A stretch of DNA of 64,000 nucleotides from Nonomuraea rhodomycinica (lineage in GTDB: Bacteria > Actinomycetota > Actinomycetes > Streptosporangiales > Streptosporangiaceae): assembly GCF_013363995.1 (NCBI RefSeq), contig NZ_JABWGO010000008.1:310001-374000 (forward strand), read 5' to 3'. Positions 35,051 to 42,915 of this stretch are shown here, piece after piece (within the stretch, counting starts at the first letter, position 1; every line of letters begins with the position of its first letter). Made by a program: the position numbers and the translations under genes. The notes under the pieces were generated by a model that was given only the letters and a program-made list of their open reading frames with translations, was not told where the DNA came from and searched no databases.

Positions 35051-35896
35051 TCACCTGGCGAGACATACGGCGGCCAGAGCGCCGAGCAGCAGGAAGGGTC
35101 CGAGCGGGAACTGGGTGTCGCGGCTCGCCCGCCGCATCAGGAGCAGCGCGAGGGCGTACAGGGCGGCGAGGAGCTGCCCGGCGACGGCGGCCACGACCCA
35201 CGCCTCCCAGCCCCGCGCGGCGGCGGCCATGCCGATGAGCCCGGCCAGCTTGACGTCGCCGAAACCCATGGCGGCGGGCCTGGCCAGCCACAGCGCGCCG
35301 TAGACGGCCGCGAGCGCCGCCGCGCCCAGCAGCGCGCGCGGCAGCTCGCCGGTGGGGAGCAGGCTGAGCGCCAGCAGCGGGTACGAGGGCAGGGTGATGG
35401 CGTCCGGGAGCCGTGAGGTACGCCAGTCGATGACGGCGAGGACGGTGCCGGCCAGGGCGAGGTAGAGGTAGGGCAGGCCGGCGCGCCAGGTGACCAGCGC
35501 GGCGACGGCCGCGGTGACGACCTCCAGGCACGGCGGCCAGGCGGGGAAGGGCCGGGTGCGCAGGGTACGCGCGAACGCCTCCCTGGCTTCGGCGCGGGTG
35601 TCCGGGGAGATGGCGCGCGTGTCCGGGGAGATGGCGCGCGTGTCCGGGGAGATGGCGCGCGTGTCCGGAGGCGCGGCAGGAGCTTCTGGTGACGCGGCGC
35701 GCGCGTCCGGGGATGCAGCACGGGCGTCCAGGGACCCGGCACGAACGTCCGGAGACGCAGCACGAACGTCTGGAGACGCAGCGGGCGTGTCCGGAGGCGA
35801 GGTGTCGGGGGCGGGGCGGAAGCCGCTCGCCAGGGTGCGGACGTAGGGGCCGGCGAGGAGCCCGACCAGCGCCGCCAGTGCCACCACTCCCGCCAC
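35051..35896 (-). CDS. Type IV prepilin peptidase-like (A24) protein with a repeat linker
   Basis: A 281-aa membrane protein. The C-terminal part is an A24 aspartic protease domain: [17 protein letters not shown] carries the first catalytic Asp and [15 protein letters not shown] the GD motif with the second. About five membrane helices follow a first one at the N-terminus. The N-methylase domain with its CxxC zinc site is missing. Between helix 1 and helix 2 (about residues 30-100) is a hydrophilic stretch of 7-residue repeats on the pattern SPDTRAI. Placement before aroC matches the order often seen in streptomycetes. No pilin substrates are visible here. GTG 35896 is the only plausible start. 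Confidence 0.8.
   Translation of the reverse strand: MAGVVALAALVGLLAGPYVRTLASGFRPAPDTSPPDTPAASPDVRAASPDVRAGSLDARAASPDARAASPEAPAAPPDTRAISPDTRAISPDTRAISPDTRAEAREAFARTLRTRPFPAWPPCLEVVTAAVAALVTWRAGLPYLYLALAGTVLAVIDWRTSRLPDAITLPSYPLLALSLLPTGELPRALLGAAALAAVYGALWLARPAAMGFGDVKLAGLIGMAAAARGWEAWVVAAVAGQLLAALYALALLLMRRASRDTQFPLGPFLLLGALAAVCLAR
35599..35790. repeat. 21-bp in-frame tandem repeat in the prepilin peptidase gene
   Basis: Four near-identical 21-nt units (core GTGTCCGGGGAGATGGCGCGC on the plus strand, with the last diverging), then more decayed copies to about 35790. In frame they encode SPDTRAI heptads. Confidence 0.85.
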
Positions 35897-36084
35897 AGGG
35901 CGACCCTAGTCCGACGCACCGCTCCGCGCGGCCTTCTTCACACACCCGTCCCCCTCCGGCCACACGGGACACGCGCGGCGGGACGCCCGGGAGCTCGTCC
36001 CGTCAGGTGAGGGCGGGGAGCGGCACGGCCACAGGGAGCACGGTTCGGCCCTCGGCGAAGATGGCGCGCCAGGCGGAGACCGGT

Positions 36085-36177
36085 CGTCAGCAGGCCGAGA
36101 TCAGTTCGTCAGCAGGCGGAATTTGGTTCGTCAGCAGGCGGAGATCCGTCCGTCAGCAGGCGGAGATCGGTCCGTCA
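36085..36177. repeat. 22-bp tandem repeat, 5 units, ending at the sseB-like stop codon
   Basis: CGTCAG cores begin at 36085, 36107, 36129, 36151 and 36173, exactly 22 bp apart, with CAGGCGGAGATC between them. The last copy contains the TGA stop of the gene at 36175. The remaining 35897-36084 spacer shows no gene; one partial copy lies near 36070. Confidence 0.9.
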
Positions 36178-36717
36178 GGTGGCTCTGCGGGAGAACCAGC
36201 GGCGCCGCCGGGGCGCGGGAGCGGGCCGCATGCGGGCGACCGTCACCCCCGGTACCTGGTCCAGCCTGCCCGAGGCGACCGCGGCCAGCGCCTCCAGAAC
36301 CTCGCCCTCGATCACGAACGGCACCGGCCCCGCCACGTCCACCACCACGGCCGCGGCCCGCTCATGGGCCGCCGCCTGACACACCTGAGGGGTGGTCGAC
36401 TGCACGGGCCGGGCGTCCGGACGCCACCGCGTCAGCGCCTCCGTGCCCGTGAACGCCAGCACCGCCTCCCTGCCGTCCTTGCCGACGAGCTTGGGCAGCG
36501 CCATCTCGCTCTCCTTCTCCTGCCGCAGCCCGTGCTCGCCCACCTCGGACTCGGTCAGCAGCGCCACGACGGGCACGAGGAGCCGGGCCCCGGTGAGCGC
36601 GGCCAGCACGTCGCCGGGACCGGCCGTCCCCTCCTGGTAGGAGGTGAGGGCGGCGGCCAGGGCGGGCGCGGCGCTGCCGTCGTCGTCCGGGTCGAGAGGT
36701 TGCGGGATGCTCGGCAC
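36175..36717 (-). CDS. SseB-family protein
   Basis: A 180-aa protein matching the SseB N-terminal domain: a leading helix region (PALAAALTSYQ), then ARLLVPVVALLTESE, a basic 'MALPKLVGKDGREAVLAFTG' segment (conserved in the family) and VVVDVAGPVPFVIEGEVLEAL. The C-terminus is a basic Arg-rich tail. SseB was named for a sulfurtransferase link, but the biochemical function is unsettled. GTG 36717 is chosen because a TANNNT -10 lies 8 nt upstream; the frame extends further only through a repeat-rich spacer. Confidence 0.75.
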   Translation of the reverse strand: MPSIPQPLDPDDDGSAAPALAAALTSYQEGTAGPGDVLAALTGARLLVPVVALLTESEVGEHGLRQEKESEMALPKLVGKDGREAVLAFTGTEALTRWRPDARPVQSTTPQVCQAAAHERAAAVVVDVAGPVPFVIEGEVLEALAAVASGRLDQVPGVTVARMRPAPAPRRRRWFSRRAT

Positions 36718-36725
36718 AGCTCCCG

Positions 36726-36731
36726 ACACTA
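36726..36731 (-). promoter_or_regulatory. -10 element TAGTGT, leaderless start of sseB-like gene
   Basis: The minus-strand TAGTGT ends 8 nt before GTG 36717. Confidence 0.4.
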
Positions 36732-37280
36732 CCGCCGCCTTCCCCACCCCCCGAACACGCCCAGCCCCTCGCCAAGATGCCCACCGTCCCGACCACGCCC
36801 AGGCGTCCTCACCATTCCTACCGCCCGAACATGCCCACCGTCCCGAGTACGACCGCCGACCCGCCCGCCATCCCCAATGGGCCCACCATCCCGAACACGC
36901 CCGCCGTCCCAAGACGCCCAACCCTCTGAACACACAGGCCGACCCTCAACGAGCGGGACCGGTGGGACGGCGTCTCCCGCCCGCCCCGCTGAGACCGCCG
37001 CCGCCCGTGCTCCGCGCAGCGCCCTGAACACGCCTGCCGCCGCCCACCGCCCAGTGTCCCGAACGCGCCCGCCCCACCCAACACGCGCGCCTTTCCTCTT
37101 GCGCCGAGCCTCCCAATACACCCGCCATCCCGAACATGCCCGCCCCTTCTCCACACGCCTGCACTCCTCAGGACACCCGCCCTCATGAACGCAGCCGCCC
37201 CCTGAACGCACCGCACCCCTGAACGCGACCGCCCTCCCGACGCAGCACCCCCTCGAACGCGCCGGTCCAGTTGCGGCGAT
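36732..37280. other. Pyrimidine-rich degenerate repeat spacer
   Basis: About 550 bp in which the plus strand is strongly C-rich. Loosely repeated words such as CCCGAACA(C/T)GCCC and CACCGTCCCGA recur every few tens of bases. Several reading frames stay open only because of composition; I find no start site, motif or domain to support a gene. Confidence 0.6.
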
Positions 37281-37571
37281 GAGCGGGCGTCGCCCGCATG
37301 GGCAGTGTCGGCCGTATGAGCGGGTGTCGCCCGCGTGGGCAGCGGTGAGCGGGTGCTGGGCAGACGACCGTGAGCTGGTGCCGGGCGCGTGGACGGCCGC
37401 GAGCGGGTGCCGCCCGCATGGACGGCCGTGAGCGGGTGTCGACCACGTAGACGGCGATGTGCGGGTGTCGACCACGTGGACGGCCGTGAGCGGGTGTCTG
37501 CCATGTAGACAGCGGTGAGCGAGTGTCGACCGCGTAGGCGGCGATGTGCGGGTGTCGGCCACGTGGGCGGC
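37281..37571. repeat. 29-bp degenerate tandem repeat, about 10 units
   Basis: Units begin GAGCGGGTGTCG and end near GGACGGCCGT; the period is 29 bp over most of the array, with one shorter unit. Units differ at several positions and are not separated by unique spacers. The array ends 13 bp before a TAGGCT -10 element of the next gene. Confidence 0.88.
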
Positions 37572-37584
37572 GGGCGCCGCCCGG

Positions 37585-37590
37585 TAGGCT
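37585..37590 (+). promoter_or_regulatory. -10 element TAGGCT of the B3/B4-domain gene
   Basis: A TANNNT hexamer 26 nt before the ATG at 37617, followed by a clear GGAGGTGG ribosome binding site. This is a normal leadered promoter, unlike most in the window. Confidence 0.4.
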
Positions 37591-37616
37591 GGACTCTCTT
37601 GATCTTGGAGGTGGCC

Positions 37617-38309
37617 ATGCGGTTCGAGCACGCGGACACGATCTGGCGCGACTTCCCGGAGCTGGCTCCGGCGGTGCTGTACGCGGAGGGCATCCGGCCG
37701 GACGTCTCCGTGGACGCCCGGGTGGCCGAGTTCTCGGCGACGGCCGCCGGGCGGCTGGAGGGTTCGCCGGAGGGCGAGCTGCCGGAGATCCAGGCGTGGC
37801 GGCGGGCGTTCGGGCGGATGGGCCTCAAGCCGACCCAGTACCGCTGCGCCTCTGAGTCGCTGCTGCGGCGTCTGCGCAAGGAGGGATCGCTGCCGAGCAT
37901 CCACCCGCTGATCGACCTGTGCAACGCGGTGTCGGTGGCGTACGCGATCCCGGTGGCGGTGTTCGACGTCGAGCACGTCACGGACTTCCTGGAGGTACGG
38001 CACGCCGGAGGCGACGAGACGTACCTGACCTTCTCCGGCGAGACCGAGCATCCCGCGCCCGGCGAGGTGATCTTCGCCGACGGCGCCGGCCGGGCCCACG
38101 CCCGGCGCTGGACGAACCGGCAGAGCGGCCTTTCGGCCGTTCGCGACACGACGCGTTCCGTGCTCGTGGTCGCGGAGGCCCTGCACGAGACGGCGGCGCG
38201 CGACGTGGCCCGGCTCGCGGAGACGCTCGCGGGCGAGCTGGACGCCATCTGGGGCGCCGCCTCGAAGACGACCGTGCTGACACCGTCCGCCCGCCGCTTC
38301 ACTTTCTGA
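37617..38309 (+). CDS. B3/B4 tRNA-binding-domain protein
   Basis: A 230-aa protein resembling the B3/4 domain of phenylalanyl-tRNA synthetase beta chain found as a free-standing protein. Evidence is the central QAWRRAFGRMGLKPTQYRCA and SLPSIHPLIDLCNAVSVAYA, followed by a beta-rich half with EHPAPGEVIFADGAGRAHARRW. Such proteins are proposed to bind aminoacyl groups or tRNA (editing-like), but substrates are unproven. A strong GGAGGTGG precedes the ATG. Its promoter abuts the 29-bp repeat array. It is an isolated gene. Confidence 0.82.
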   Translation: MRFEHADTIWRDFPELAPAVLYAEGIRPDVSVDARVAEFSATAAGRLEGSPEGELPEIQAWRRAFGRMGLKPTQYRCASESLLRRLRKEGSLPSIHPLIDLCNAVSVAYAIPVAVFDVEHVTDFLEVRHAGGDETYLTFSGETEHPAPGEVIFADGAGRAHARRWTNRQSGLSAVRDTTRSVLVVAEALHETAARDVARLAETLAGELDAIWGAASKTTVLTPSARRFTF

Positions 38310-38924
38310 AGCCGCCAGTTCATTCTGCCGAAGGAATCCGGTTCACTCTTCAATGCACCGAGCCCAGCGGCTCCTGACCTGTGGGCGCTCAGCCTGAGTA
38401 CGCCCGGCCTACGGGCCCGGGTCTTCGGGGGGTCAGCCCTGAGGACACTCCGCCTGCGGGCACCCGGACTGAGGCGGTCAGCCCTGAGGGCGGTCAGCCC
38501 TGAGGGCGCTCAGCCCTGGGGCGCTCAGCAGTGAGGACACGCTCCCTGCGGACACCCGGCGTGCGGGCGCTCATGCCCGAGGACACCCCGCCTTAGCGCG
38601 CCGGATTCGCGGGCACCCGGACTGAGGTGCTCGACCCTGAGCGCGCTTGGTACGCCTGGCCTGAGGGCTCTCGGCCCGAAGGCATCCCACCTGAAAGTGC
38701 CCGGCCCTGAAGACGACCCGCGCGGAGGCGCCCGAGTACGGTGCGTCGCGGCGCTCGCCCACCTCGGCGTCGAGGTGGGCCAGATCGTCATCGACCCGCA
38801 CATCCGCTCTCCTCCAGCCCGCCCTGACGCATCCGCTGGTCACGCGGCCCCCCTGACGCCGCGTTCGGGGCACGCGCGCCGGGCACGGGAGCGTGGCCGG
38901 GAACGGGGCCGGGAGCCGGGGAGG
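38310..38924. other. Repeat-rich non-coding spacer
   Basis: About 615 bp between convergent genes. At 38390-38700 degenerate 16-20-bp units recur (variants of GGTCAGCCCTGAGGGC and CACCCGGACTGAGG). I see no convincing gene; open frames here reflect composition. Confidence 0.6.
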
Positions 38925-40019
38925 TCAGTGGGTGGTGATGGCGGCCACCGGGCCGCCGCCCGAGGGACCCTGGTGGACGGCGGCGACCGACACGAACACC
39001 GCAGGGTCCCCCGTCACCGAGGCCGCCACCCCGCCCACGGCCGCCTTGATCTGCCGGTGCCAGTGGACGTCGGAGTCGTCCAGCATGATGTTGCGCCGTT
39101 CCCGCACCCGGCCCGAGGGGTCGGCCTCGCACTTCATGAAGACGTTGACCAGCCGGTCGCCCAGGTCGGAGGGGTGCGGGCGGTCGGGCAGTTCCAGCCC
39201 CGAGTCGCGGATGGCCGCCCAGATGCCGTCGGCGTCCAGGGCGTCCCGCATGACGCTGTGGCCGATCCGGTAGCGGCCGCCGATCCCCCGGACGTTGCCG
39301 ACCAGCACGATCTGCGCCCGGTCGAGCTCGACCCCGGAGGAGCACGACGCGACCGAGGAGTACAGGGACAGGTCCTTGTGGATCTGGTCGGCCCGGGGCG
39401 GCTCGATCTCGCCGAGGGCGACGGCGACGCCGAGCGCGGTGGTGGAGTTGGACAGGTCCATGGAGGGGCCGGTCTCCTCGATGGCCGTGTCCTGCCCGCG
39501 GCTCCTGGCCTCGGTGATGGTGGCCAGGGTGAGCAGCGGGGTCTTGGTCTGGACGTAGTGGACGTCGCGCGGGTCGTCGATGCCGGCGATCTTCATGGCC
39601 TCGCGGACACCGGCCGCGACCTTCTCCACCATGGCGGGCCGGCCGATGTCCTCCGGCAGGATGACGTCGCTCATGGCGACGCCGACCGACACGCGCGGCT
39701 CGTCCGTCGGGACGGCCCTGGCCGGGTCGAGGGTGGCGAAGATCGTGGCGTGCGGGCTGAGGATGCCGTCGGTGCCGCCGGACCACACCAGGGGCACCGT
39801 CTCGGGCGCCGGATGGCCCTTGGCCGCCAGCACCTCCCGGAAGGCGCGGTCGGCCAGGATGCGGGTGTAGTCGTTGACGCCGCCGTTGCCCTCGGTCTTG
39901 CCGATGACGGCCAGTACGCGGTGCGCCTCGATGACGCCGTCGTCGATGAGCCGTGCCAGGCCGGAGGCGTCGGTCACGCTCTCGATCGGCACCTTGCGCA
40001 CTTCGATCGGATCCGGCAT
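38925..40019 (-). CDS. Ring-opening amidohydrolase (barbiturase / cyanuric acid hydrolase family)
   Basis: A 364-aa enzyme of the small AtzD/barbiturase family, which opens cyclic amides such as barbiturate or cyanurate. It has the three-repeat architecture, with Ser-containing loops VWSGGTDGI (about 85), [11 protein letters not shown] (about 232) and [10 protein letters not shown] near the C-terminus. Each is paired with a Lys: [17 protein letters not shown] (about 44), VQTKTPLL (about 162), and a third about 295. These give the Ser-Lys dyads known for the family. Barbiturase (ureidomalonate-forming, oxidative pyrimidine degradation) is favoured over cyanurate hydrolase on overall resemblance. 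The ATG has AAGGGCG upstream. Operator-like palindromes lie in the divergent promoter region. Confidence 0.87.
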   Translation of the reverse strand: MPDPIEVRKVPIESVTDASGLARLIDDGVIEAHRVLAVIGKTEGNGGVNDYTRILADRAFREVLAAKGHPAPETVPLVWSGGTDGILSPHATIFATLDPARAVPTDEPRVSVGVAMSDVILPEDIGRPAMVEKVAAGVREAMKIAGIDDPRDVHYVQTKTPLLTLATITEARSRGQDTAIEETGPSMDLSNSTTALGVAVALGEIEPPRADQIHKDLSLYSSVASCSSGVELDRAQIVLVGNVRGIGGRYRIGHSVMRDALDADGIWAAIRDSGLELPDRPHPSDLGDRLVNVFMKCEADPSGRVRERRNIMLDDSDVHWHRQIKAAVGGVAASVTGDPAVFVSVAAVHQGPSGGGPVAAITTH

Positions 40020-40185
40020 TGGTTCGCCCTTTCTCCACCCCTGCCCGGGTCGGTTCCCGGGGCGAGATACCCGGCCGTCCGGCGGGCGCGTCACCGGCTC
40101 GCGCAAACATCAGGCCAAACCCGCCGGCCCGCCCCTGGAGACGCTACTCATCTCGCGGCATCCCCTTCATGGGCAATCTCTGCCA

Positions 40186-40200
40186 ATGTCTGACATGTCA
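40186..40200. promoter_or_regulatory. Overlapping operator-like palindromes between barbiturase and hydrolase genes
   Basis: ATGTCTGACAT (40186-40196) is a perfect 11-bp palindrome of the TGTCNGACA type used by FCD/FadR-like GntR regulators. It overlaps TGACATGTCA (40191-40200), itself a perfect palindrome. It lies 46 bp before the hydrolase start. Confidence 0.45.
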
Positions 40201-40232
40201 TCTCATGTGGGGGTTGCCGGGTGTCCGGGCGA

Positions 40233-40238
40233 TAAGGT
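40233..40238 (+). promoter_or_regulatory. -10 element TAAGGT, leaderless start of alpha/beta-hydrolase gene
   Basis: TAAGGT ends 7 nt before the GTG at 40246; no Shine-Dalgarno. Confidence 0.6.
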
Positions 40239-40245
40239 CTCGGCT

Positions 40246-40914
40246 GTGATACGCGAAGCGGCCGTCAACGGGATCAAGCTGTCCTTCCGCGAGGAGGGCG
40301 ACCCCGCCTCCCCCGCGCTGGTGCTCCTGCACGGGCGCACCGCCGACCACAACGACTGGAACGGCATCACGCAGCACTTCGCCGCCCGCCACCACGTCAT
40401 CGCCCCCGACCTGCGCGGCCACGGCGCCAGCGAGCACCCCGGCTCCTACGCCCTCGCCGACATGGCCGACGACGTCGCCGAGCTGCTGCGCCACCTCGGG
40501 ATCGACCGGGCCGTGCTGGTCGGCCACTCGCTGGGCGGCGTCGTCGCGTACCTGCTGGCCGTGCGCCATCCCGGCCTGGTCGGGCGGCTGGTGCTGGAGG
40601 ACCCGCCGCAGCCGTACCCGCTGGAGGGGCGCGCACCCATCGAGGAGGACGACTCGACGGGGTTCGACTGGCGGATGATGCATCAGACCGAGCCCCAGCT
40701 CACCGACCCCGACCCGGCCTGGCGCGACGGGCTGCGGCGGATCACGGCGCCCACGCTGGTGCTGTCGGGCGGGACGGCGAGCCCGTTCCGGTCGGAGCTG
40801 CTGGCCGAGCTGATCCCGGGGGCGCGGCTGGCGACGATCGACGCCGGGCACCTGATCCACGTCTCGGCGCGGCGCGACTTCCAGCGCACGGTGGACGCGT
40901 TCCTGGCCGGGTGA
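40246..40914 (+). CDS. Alpha/beta-hydrolase
   Basis: A 222-aa enzyme, short for the fold. It has the oxyanion HG motif LVLLHGRTADHNDW, the DLRGHGASEHPG segment, the nucleophile elbow VGHSLGG (Ser near residue 93), and the C-terminal His in DAGHLIHV. It is cytoplasmic. Substrate unknown; the divergent barbiturase gene and the palindromes between them suggest a shared regulator and possibly a role with amide or ester intermediates. GTG 40246 is set by the -10 position. The stop codon sits inside the first of three GTGAACACC repeats. Confidence 0.85.
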   Translation: MIREAAVNGIKLSFREEGDPASPALVLLHGRTADHNDWNGITQHFAARHHVIAPDLRGHGASEHPGSYALADMADDVAELLRHLGIDRAVLVGHSLGGVVAYLLAVRHPGLVGRLVLEDPPQPYPLEGRAPIEEDDSTGFDWRMMHQTEPQLTDPDPAWRDGLRRITAPTLVLSGGTASPFRSELLAELIPGARLATIDAGHLIHVSARRDFQRTVDAFLAG

Positions 40915-40982
40915 ACACCCTTTGCTGGCCGGGTGAACACCCCGGCCGGGCTCCCCACCAGGTTCCTGGCCGGGTGAACACC
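40904..40982. repeat. Three copies of TGGCCGGGTGAACACC
   Basis: Copies at 40904-40919, 40926-40941 and 40967-40982. Each contains GGGTG-AA-CACCC, a near palindrome. The first covers the hydrolase stop codon. The array lies between convergent genes and may form terminator hairpins or be a decoy-like operator cluster. Confidence 0.8.
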
Positions 40983-41039
40983 CGGCCAGGACTCCCTCCA
41001 GGGCTCCCCGCCGGGGGGACGCCCCAGTTCGCCGCCGCC

Positions 41040-41579
41040 TCAGCTCAGGCAGGCGCGGAACACCCGCGTCAGCCGGGACACCGTCTCCTCGCGCGTGCCC
41101 GGCGAGATCGCGCCGAACAGGTACCGGAACCGCCCGCTCCCCAAGATGATCATCGTCGCCAGCGAGGCCCGCAGCTCGGCCTCCTCCCCGCCGAGCCGGG
41201 CCAGCAGCGGCTCCAGGACCGCCGTGCGGACCCGGTCGTGGGCCAGCTCGCGGATCTGCGGGCTGGACGCCGAGCGCTCCAGCGTGGCCATGACCGGGCT
41301 GTCGCCCTCGGCGGCCAGCCGGTCGGCGACGTACTCGGCCAGCCGCACGGCCAGGTCGTCACCCTCGTCCAGGACGCCGGGAAAGCGCCCCTGCTGCGCC
41401 AGCACCTCGGCGAACAGCTCCCGCTTGGAGCCGAAATACCGGTTGATGAGGGCGATGTTGGCGTTCGCCGCGGCGCCGAGCATGCGCATGGTCACCTCGT
41501 CGTACCCGTGCTCGGCGAACAGGCGGCAGGCCGCGTCGAGGATGCGCCTGCGCGTGCCCTCCCGGCTCCTTGGTTCCAC
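41040..41579 (-). CDS. TetR-family transcriptional regulator
   Basis: A 179-aa repressor. The N-terminal HTH domain is unmistakable: RRRILDAACRLFAEHGYDEV then LINRYFGSKRELFAEVL (residues 10-65). The C-terminal ligand domain is variable. It is divergent from the FUSC-type membrane protein gene with a 22-bp inverted repeat between, so it most likely represses that gene and itself. GTG 41579 has only a weak GAGGC upstream. Length is slightly short for the family. Confidence 0.88.
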   Translation of the reverse strand: MEPRSREGTRRRILDAACRLFAEHGYDEVTMRMLGAAANANIALINRYFGSKRELFAEVLAQQGRFPGVLDEGDDLAVRLAEYVADRLAAEGDSPVMATLERSASSPQIRELAHDRVRTAVLEPLLARLGGEEAELRASLATMIILGSGRFRYLFGAISPGTREETVSRLTRVFRACLS

Positions 41580-41664
41580 GCCTCGACGATAAGGCGCTCC
41601 CGGCGCCCGCGGATCCGGCGGCGGGGACGGCCGCCGAGTCCGGGAGTTACGGAGGGGTATCTTC

Positions 41665-41686
41665 TACGGTGCGTGGTGTGACCGTA
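41665..41686. promoter_or_regulatory. TetR operator candidate, TACGGT-N10-ACCGTA
   Basis: A perfect 6-bp inverted repeat with a 10-bp spacer, placed 30 bp before the membrane protein start and just before a TATAAA-like sequence (CATAAAGAT). The size and placement suit the neighbouring TetR regulator. Confidence 0.5.
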
Positions 41687-41715
41687 ATGTCATAAAGATC
41701 CGCCAGGGTGGAGGA

Positions 41716-42909
41716 GTGGCAACGAGGCTCGGCGATCACATGCGGGAGAGGCTGGCGTCGTTCGGGCTGATGGGGCCCGCGATCGCCCAGTCGGCCGTCG
41801 GCGCCGGACTGGCCTGGACGGCGGCCGTCCACCTGCTCGGCCATCCCCGGCCGTTCTTCGCGCCCATCTCCGTCCTCATCTGCCTCGGCGTCGGCCTGGG
41901 ACAGCGGCTGCGCCGCGTCATCGAGCTGGTGGTCGGCGTCAGCCTCGGGGTCGGCGTGGGCGACCTGCTGGTCGCCTGGATCGGCACCGGGCCGTGGCAG
42001 ATCGCCCTGGTCGTCGCCCTCGCCATGGGCACGGCGCTGCTGCTGAACGGCGGGCCGCTGTTCGTGGGCCAGGCCGGCTCCTCGGCGGTGCTCGTCGCCA
42101 CGCTCCTGCCCGGAGCCGGCGGAGGCGGCCTGGACCGGATGCTCGACGCGCTCACCGGAGGGCTCATCGCCGTCGCCGCGGTGGCGCTGCTGCCGATCAG
42201 CCCGTTCACGCTCGCCGCCAAGCACGCCTCAGCGGTGCTCGACGCGCTGTCCACGGTCCTGGAACGGGCCGCCGACGCCATCGAGAACCACGACGCCGAC
42301 CTGGCCGCCGAGGCGCTGGCCGAGGGACGCCGCACCCAGTCGGCCATCGAGGACTTCCAGCAGGCGCTGACCACCAGCAAGGAGATCGCGCTGATCTCGC
42401 CCCTGCACTGGCACCGCCGCGCCCGGCTGGCCCGCTACCAGAAGGCCGCCGTGCCCATGGACCACGCGCTGCGCAACGCCCGCGTGCTGGCCCGCCGCAC
42501 CCTGGTGTCGCTGGGCGAGGACAGCCCCCCGCCGGTCTCGCTGGCCGCCTCCCTGCGCGAGGTGTCGGAGGCCGCGCTGCTGCTCCAACTGGAGCTGGCG
42601 GCGGGCCGCGACCCCGCGCTGGCCCGGCAGGCCCTCACCGCGACCGCCGGGCGCCAGCGGCCGGAGCGGCTCGGGTTCTCGGCCGACGTCATCCTGGCGC
42701 AGGTCCGCTCGATCGTGGTGGACCTGATGCTGGCCACCGGCGCCGACCCCGAGGCCGCCGGGGCCGCCCTGGCCCCGGTCGAGGCCCCCGGCCACGACGA
42801 CCGGCAGGACACCGGCCGCCAGGACACCGGCCGGCCGGAGACCGGCCGGCCGGACACCGGCCGGCAGAGCCGCCCCGCTCCCGACCGCGAGGAGCGCCCC
42901 CGGGGGTGA
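41716..42909 (+). CDS. FUSC-family membrane protein (aromatic acid exporter-like)
   Basis: A 397-aa protein. About six membrane helices fill residues 20-165 (e.g. FFAPISVLICLGVGLGQRLRR, the FUSC signature region). A helical cytoplasmic domain follows, then a low-complexity tail of repeated DTGR(Q/P) units near the C-terminus. FUSC proteins export aromatic acids such as p-hydroxybenzoate or related compounds. It is divergent from TetR, suggesting an inducible efflux system. The GTG at 41716 directly follows GGAGGA (tight spacing); an ATG at 41740 is an alternative. Confidence 0.82.
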   Translation: MATRLGDHMRERLASFGLMGPAIAQSAVGAGLAWTAAVHLLGHPRPFFAPISVLICLGVGLGQRLRRVIELVVGVSLGVGVGDLLVAWIGTGPWQIALVVALAMGTALLLNGGPLFVGQAGSSAVLVATLLPGAGGGGLDRMLDALTGGLIAVAAVALLPISPFTLAAKHASAVLDALSTVLERAADAIENHDADLAAEALAEGRRTQSAIEDFQQALTTSKEIALISPLHWHRRARLARYQKAAVPMDHALRNARVLARRTLVSLGEDSPPPVSLAASLREVSEAALLLQLELAAGRDPALARQALTATAGRQRPERLGFSADVILAQVRSIVVDLMLATGADPEAAGAALAPVEAPGHDDRQDTGRQDTGRPETGRPDTGRQSRPAPDREERPRG

Positions 42910-42915
42910 GCGGGC

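Noticed and set aside
36175-36933. Longer N-terminus for the sseB-like protein
   Set aside because: The extra residues translate the repeat-rich C-biased spacer, and no ribosome binding site or -10 supports the upstream starts.
37281-37571. CRISPR array
   Set aside because: 29-bp units run head to tail with no unique spacers and diverge from one another; no cas genes are present.
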